Assembly (NCBI GenBank): GCA_949358305.1
Contig: OX442322.1
Span: forward strand, 1,922,001-1,986,000
DNA: 64,000 nt
DNA from: Strigamia acuminata
Lineage: Eukaryota > Arthropoda > Chilopoda > Geophilomorpha > Linotaeniidae
Reading direction: 5' to 3'
Below are positions 61,033 through 64,000 of this stretch, one piece after another. Below the pieces are notes generated by a model that ran no database searches, was not told where the DNA came from, and was given only the letters and a program-made list of their open reading frames with translations. Position 1 is the stretch's first letter; every line of letters begins with the position of its first letter. The position numbers and the translations under genes are program-made.

Positions 61033-63279
61033 ATGACTAATAATCAGCATCACATGAACACCCGTGGTAAGGAAAGAACTTGTTTGACCGGTGGAATGAA
61101 TCTATCCGGGTTTATACCTGTTCCTAATGGAACTGAAGAAGTGGAAAACCACGCGGTCCATAATGGCGTTTCAAATGAAACAGCCGGACCATCTGGAGAG
61201 AATAGGGCTCCACGTGAACCTACTCCGCCTGGAGAAGAGGAATACATTCCTGAAGGTTCTCATTTAGGCCGAGGCGGTCTATTATTTTGTCAGGATCACG
61301 GTTTGAACCCAAACCAATTTAGATCTTTGACCGAAGTATTAGATTTTGTCCACGCGCGTCGTGCTACGTCGGAGCAACCTAATTCCCCAGCCAGCCAAAG
61401 ATTAAATAATTTTAGTCCCACTCCTTCGACGCCTATTTCTAGATATAGAAATAAAAATGCACAACCTCCTCGTCAAGATCAGTCGAATTTGACACCAGGA
61501 GATTTTAATCGTGCTTTCCAACAACGATTACGAGCGAATAACTTCGCTCGCAACCAACAAAGAGGATTTACAAATCCAGAGAACTTTGAGAATACGTTCA
61601 ACAGAGCGAATTTGGGTCCGCCTAATATGGCCAACCCTAATCCAAGTTTTCCAAACGGATCAAATAGTTGTCCGAATCTCGCTGGAAATTTGAACCCAAA
61701 TTCAGGTGCGACAAGAGGTCCAAACCGCCGTTTTGACCCAAATTCCAGATTTGCAAACAATTCTAGTCCAGCACCTAACATGCAAAGGGGTCATCCAGTT
61801 CCTCCGAACTCGAATAACCTAAATAATCCGAACGATTTAAATAATCCTTCTACTGGAACTCCAGGAAATTCAAATAACTATTTGAATCGGGGTACGCCAG
61901 GTAATTCGAACTATCGTCCGAATTTTGGTAATCAAGAAAGTTCGCACAACCGTCCGAATTTTAACAATCGAGATAATTCTAATAATCATTCGAATTATGG
62001 GAACCAAGGTAATTCGAATAACCATTCGAATTTTGGTAACCACAGTAGACCGAATCAAGGAGGGTCGAATAATTTCAACCCCAACAATGGTGGCTCAAGT
62101 CAAAATAACTCGAGTCAACTAAACAATGGCGGATCGTCAAAAGACAATTCGCGCCCCCCCAGTAGCTTTGGAATGACGGCTGATGACCTCGCATCAATTG
62201 CCACAACCATGCACAAATTGATGCAGGCAGGAAAAAGTTCCGCCACTGTCCCTCAAACTAACTGTTTGAAACCACCAGATATCCCTGTATTCTCCGGAAA
62301 AGCAGAAGAAAGCGAACGCTTTCTCAATATTGTAAAAAATGTCGCTTTCCTGCGAAACATGTCACTCGATGACATGCTTGTTAAAGGCGTAGCCGGTTAT
62401 TTAACCGAGCAAGCGCATGGTTGGTTTCATGAAAGGAGAGAAGATTTCATATCTTGGGAAGTATTTGAACAGGCGTTCAAAGAGCGGTTTGTAGCCACTC
62501 GACAAGAGCGGACAAACCAACTAACTAAGTTGAAACAACTAGAAACAGAAAGTCTTTACGACTTTATGCACAAATATTATCAGTTATGGATATTACAAGA
62601 CAGTCTTGATGCAAAAGGAGCTGGTTGTCTTTTTATCGGGAGTGTAACTCCTGCTAACGATTTGCTTTTGCATACGCAAGGCATAGCGGATCTGCCTCTG
62701 ACAGAGATTTATGCCGTTATAACTAAAAATAAAGGCTTGTACAGTCGTACAGCTAATGGAGCAAGGGAAAATATTTCCAATCCAGTTGTTTTCCCACCTC
62801 GGAAAACTGACACACGTCCTCAGTCGAAGACAAATGCTAAATCTTTAACTTTGGATTCACAAGAACAACTTAATATTTGTGATGAAGAGTTACCTGAGGA
62901 GTGTGAGGCCGTTTATCTAATAAATGGAGTAGTAGATCAGACCAGACGTGGTCAATTAGTTTGTTACCACTGTAAGAAACCAGGACACATGCGTAGAGAA
63001 TGTCCAGATTTAAAACCACGTGCAAATTTCAACTCTGAAGAGTTGCAAAAACGAAGTACGCCGGATTCCCCGACTGTGGATCCTACTTCTAAACGACCTA
63101 ATAATAGGTGGATAACTCAAGAAGTGTTGGATGCAACACTAGATGCTAAACTTGATGCGAAACTTAATACTTTTGAAAATAAGTTACAGACTTCGCTGAC
63201 TAACTCGTTGGCAGAAATGGTCAAGACTTTGATCAAGCCAGAATCTGCTGATTCAAGTGCGACTAGTTCAAAAAACTAG
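61033..63279 (+). CDS. D2 Gag, 748 aa
   Basis: ATG at 61033 (MTNNQHHMNTRGKERTCLTG). N-terminal region of about 150 residues, then a long Asn/Pro/Ser/Phe-rich low-complexity region (about 150-395; many NNxN and NSNN repeats), a Gag core (about 420-600) with YLTEQAHGWFHERREDFISW and FKERFVATRQERTNQLTKLK, a CCHC knuckle CYHCKKPGHMRREC at 644, and a C-terminal helical stretch with LDAKLDAKL. It forms the particle and binds RNA. The stop TAG (63277-63279) directly follows the slippery heptamer. The frame is intact, and the low-complexity region could favour condensation. Confidence 0.92.
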   Translation: MTNNQHHMNTRGKERTCLTGGMNLSGFIPVPNGTEEVENHAVHNGVSNETAGPSGENRAPREPTPPGEEEYIPEGSHLGRGGLLFCQDHGLNPNQFRSLTEVLDFVHARRATSEQPNSPASQRLNNFSPTPSTPISRYRNKNAQPPRQDQSNLTPGDFNRAFQQRLRANNFARNQQRGFTNPENFENTFNRANLGPPNMANPNPSFPNGSNSCPNLAGNLNPNSGATRGPNRRFDPNSRFANNSSPAPNMQRGHPVPPNSNNLNNPNDLNNPSTGTPGNSNNYLNRGTPGNSNYRPNFGNQESSHNRPNFNNRDNSNNHSNYGNQGNSNNHSNFGNHSRPNQGGSNNFNPNNGGSSQNNSSQLNNGGSSKDNSRPPSSFGMTADDLASIATTMHKLMQAGKSSATVPQTNCLKPPDIPVFSGKAEESERFLNIVKNVAFLRNMSLDDMLVKGVAGYLTEQAHGWFHERREDFISWEVFEQAFKERFVATRQERTNQLTKLKQLETESLYDFMHKYYQLWILQDSLDAKGAGCLFIGSVTPANDLLLHTQGIADLPLTEIYAVITKNKGLYSRTANGARENISNPVVFPPRKTDTRPQSKTNAKSLTLDSQEQLNICDEELPEECEAVYLINGVVDQTRRGQLVCYHCKKPGHMRRECPDLKPRANFNSEELQKRSTPDSPTVDPTSKRPNNRWITQEVLDATLDAKLDAKLNTFENKLQTSLTNSLAEMVKTLIKPESADSSATSSKN

Positions 63280-64000
63280 ATCCGGGGGAAGAAGGTTTAT
63301 TCCATCCCCCAGAAGTAGCTAATGCTGCATCGGAATCTTTATTTATGGATGTAGACACAACTTGTCTTGAAGTAACCACTAGTCATAGTGGCGGAGTAGA
63401 GGAAAATCTGCAAGAAATGACAGAACAATTAAAAAATCTGACATTGTTTCCCCACAAGTGTTACACGAAGAAATTCTGTAGACTTCGCCGACTCAACAGA
63501 GTCATAGGCGGTAATAATTTGCACAATATTACTTTAGGTAATAATAAAGATGATCCTCGAATGAAGATCACGATTGGTGGGCTCACCTACAATGCGCTCA
63601 TGGATACAGGAGCATCTCAATGTTACATTGGGGAACAACTCTTGTCTGAAACTCAGGCTTTGCCAGAATTTTTGCAAGAGGCCCCCAGAAATATGTTGGT
63701 TAACGCTGTAGGCGTAGCACACAAGCCTGTCGGACAAATAACTTTGTGCGTACAATGGGCTGATGAATTTACACCAATGAATTTCATCGTTTTAGCAAAA
63801 CGAGTTTGTGGCTTGATACTTGGTCACAATTTCATGCGCAGACAGAAAATTAGTCCGCATCCACATTTACAAGAGTTCTCTTGTGCAGATAAACCTAATT
63901 GGTCCGCTCCTTATGAATCGGAAGAGGCCAATTTGGCCCTCGCCCCGTTGAATCGAATTACTTTCGATTATTTGGGACTGTCGTCCACTCTCAACTCAAT
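63267..64000 (+). CDS. D2 pol start: aspartic protease (partial, -1 frame)
   Basis: Relative to gag this frame is -1. It is open from 63267 (after TAG 63264-63266) to the window end. After an acidic spacer comes ITIGGLTYNALMDTGASQCYI (motif DTGA at 63603), then VCGLILGHNFMRRQ, the second protease signature (ILG). There is no ATG near its start, so expression needs frameshifting from gag. RT and integrase should follow outside. Confidence 0.88.
63270..63310 (+). promoter_or_regulatory. -1 programmed ribosomal frameshift signal (gag to pol)
   Basis: Slippery heptamer A AAA AAC at 63270-63276 is in the correct phase, the gag stop TAG is the next codon, spacer 63277-63283 is seven bases, then stem GGGGGA (63284-63289) / TCCCCC (63305-63310) with a 15-base loop. 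This fits all parts of known retroviral -1 sites, and pol lies in the -1 frame. Confidence 0.88.

Larger units (their letters stand above)
58147..64000 (+). mobile_element. D2: long-LTR gypsy-like element, 5' part, open gag and pol start
   Basis: LTR 58147-59893, tRNA-Gln PBS, leader, Gag 61033-63279, -1 frameshift signal, protease/pol start running off the window. No stop or frameshift mutation is seen in what is visible. The Gag with one CCHC knuckle and the DTGA protease place it among Ty3/gypsy-like elements. RT, which would confirm the clade, is outside. Confidence 0.82.

Overview
The window is repeat-rich DNA from an invertebrate animal. Arthropod is likely, species unknown. It holds BEL/Pao retrotransposons (known only from animals), Ty1/copia elements (two of them primed by an internal piece of initiator tRNA, as in Drosophila copia), Ty3/gypsy elements, a hAT DNA transposon and a foldback MITE. 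I find no host gene, no rRNA, tRNA or CRISPR array, and no env-like ORF next to any gypsy element. Almost every base can be assigned to a transposable element, and most elements are inserted inside others. Family assignments come from recognised protein motifs, not database searches. Boundaries come from repeat alignment by eye, TG...CA ends and target-site duplications (TSDs).

Left stack (1-28671). The outermost element is a gypsy (G, + strand, integrase part at 19801-20084 and 27265-28336). It is split by two insertions. One is a young BEL element (20085-27264) with an intact 1756-codon ORF, 617-bp LTRs and a 631-bp foldback MITE in its 5' LTR. The other is copia F (- strand, to 19800), which carries a hAT transposon (16372-18905) in its leader and copia E (- strand, 1-15875) in its gag. 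Copia E carries a solo LTR (1294-1835) and copia A (+, 2074-12877). Copia A carries gypsy H (-, 6797-11840), which carries a SINE-like insert of about 307 bp. The nest is therefore at least six levels deep.

Middle (28672-49558). An unassigned stretch is followed by copia I (+, internally deleted). Copia B (+) is inserted in I and copia J (+) is inserted in B. Copia C (39121-46495, 544/545-bp LTRs almost identical, TSD GGGCT) is inserted in the gag of J. C has a full-length pol, but its gag carries one stop and one short deletion, and its integrase has Lys where the catalytic Glu is expected.

Right (49559-64000). Two elements of one long-LTR gypsy-like family (D1 and D2) lie head to tail. Their LTRs are about 1.7 kb, primed by tRNA-Gln, with a clear CCAAT/TATA promoter and many hairpins. 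Hairpin modules recur in the leaders, and pairing is kept while sequence changes. D2 encodes a 748-aa Gag followed by a textbook -1 ribosomal frameshift signal into protease/pol, which runs off the window. Gypsy K (52321-56761), with identical 123-bp LTRs and an intact polyprotein, is inserted in the D1 leader.

BEL and gypsy K look young enough to be active. D2 is intact as far as seen. The other elements carry stops, frameshifts or deletions.
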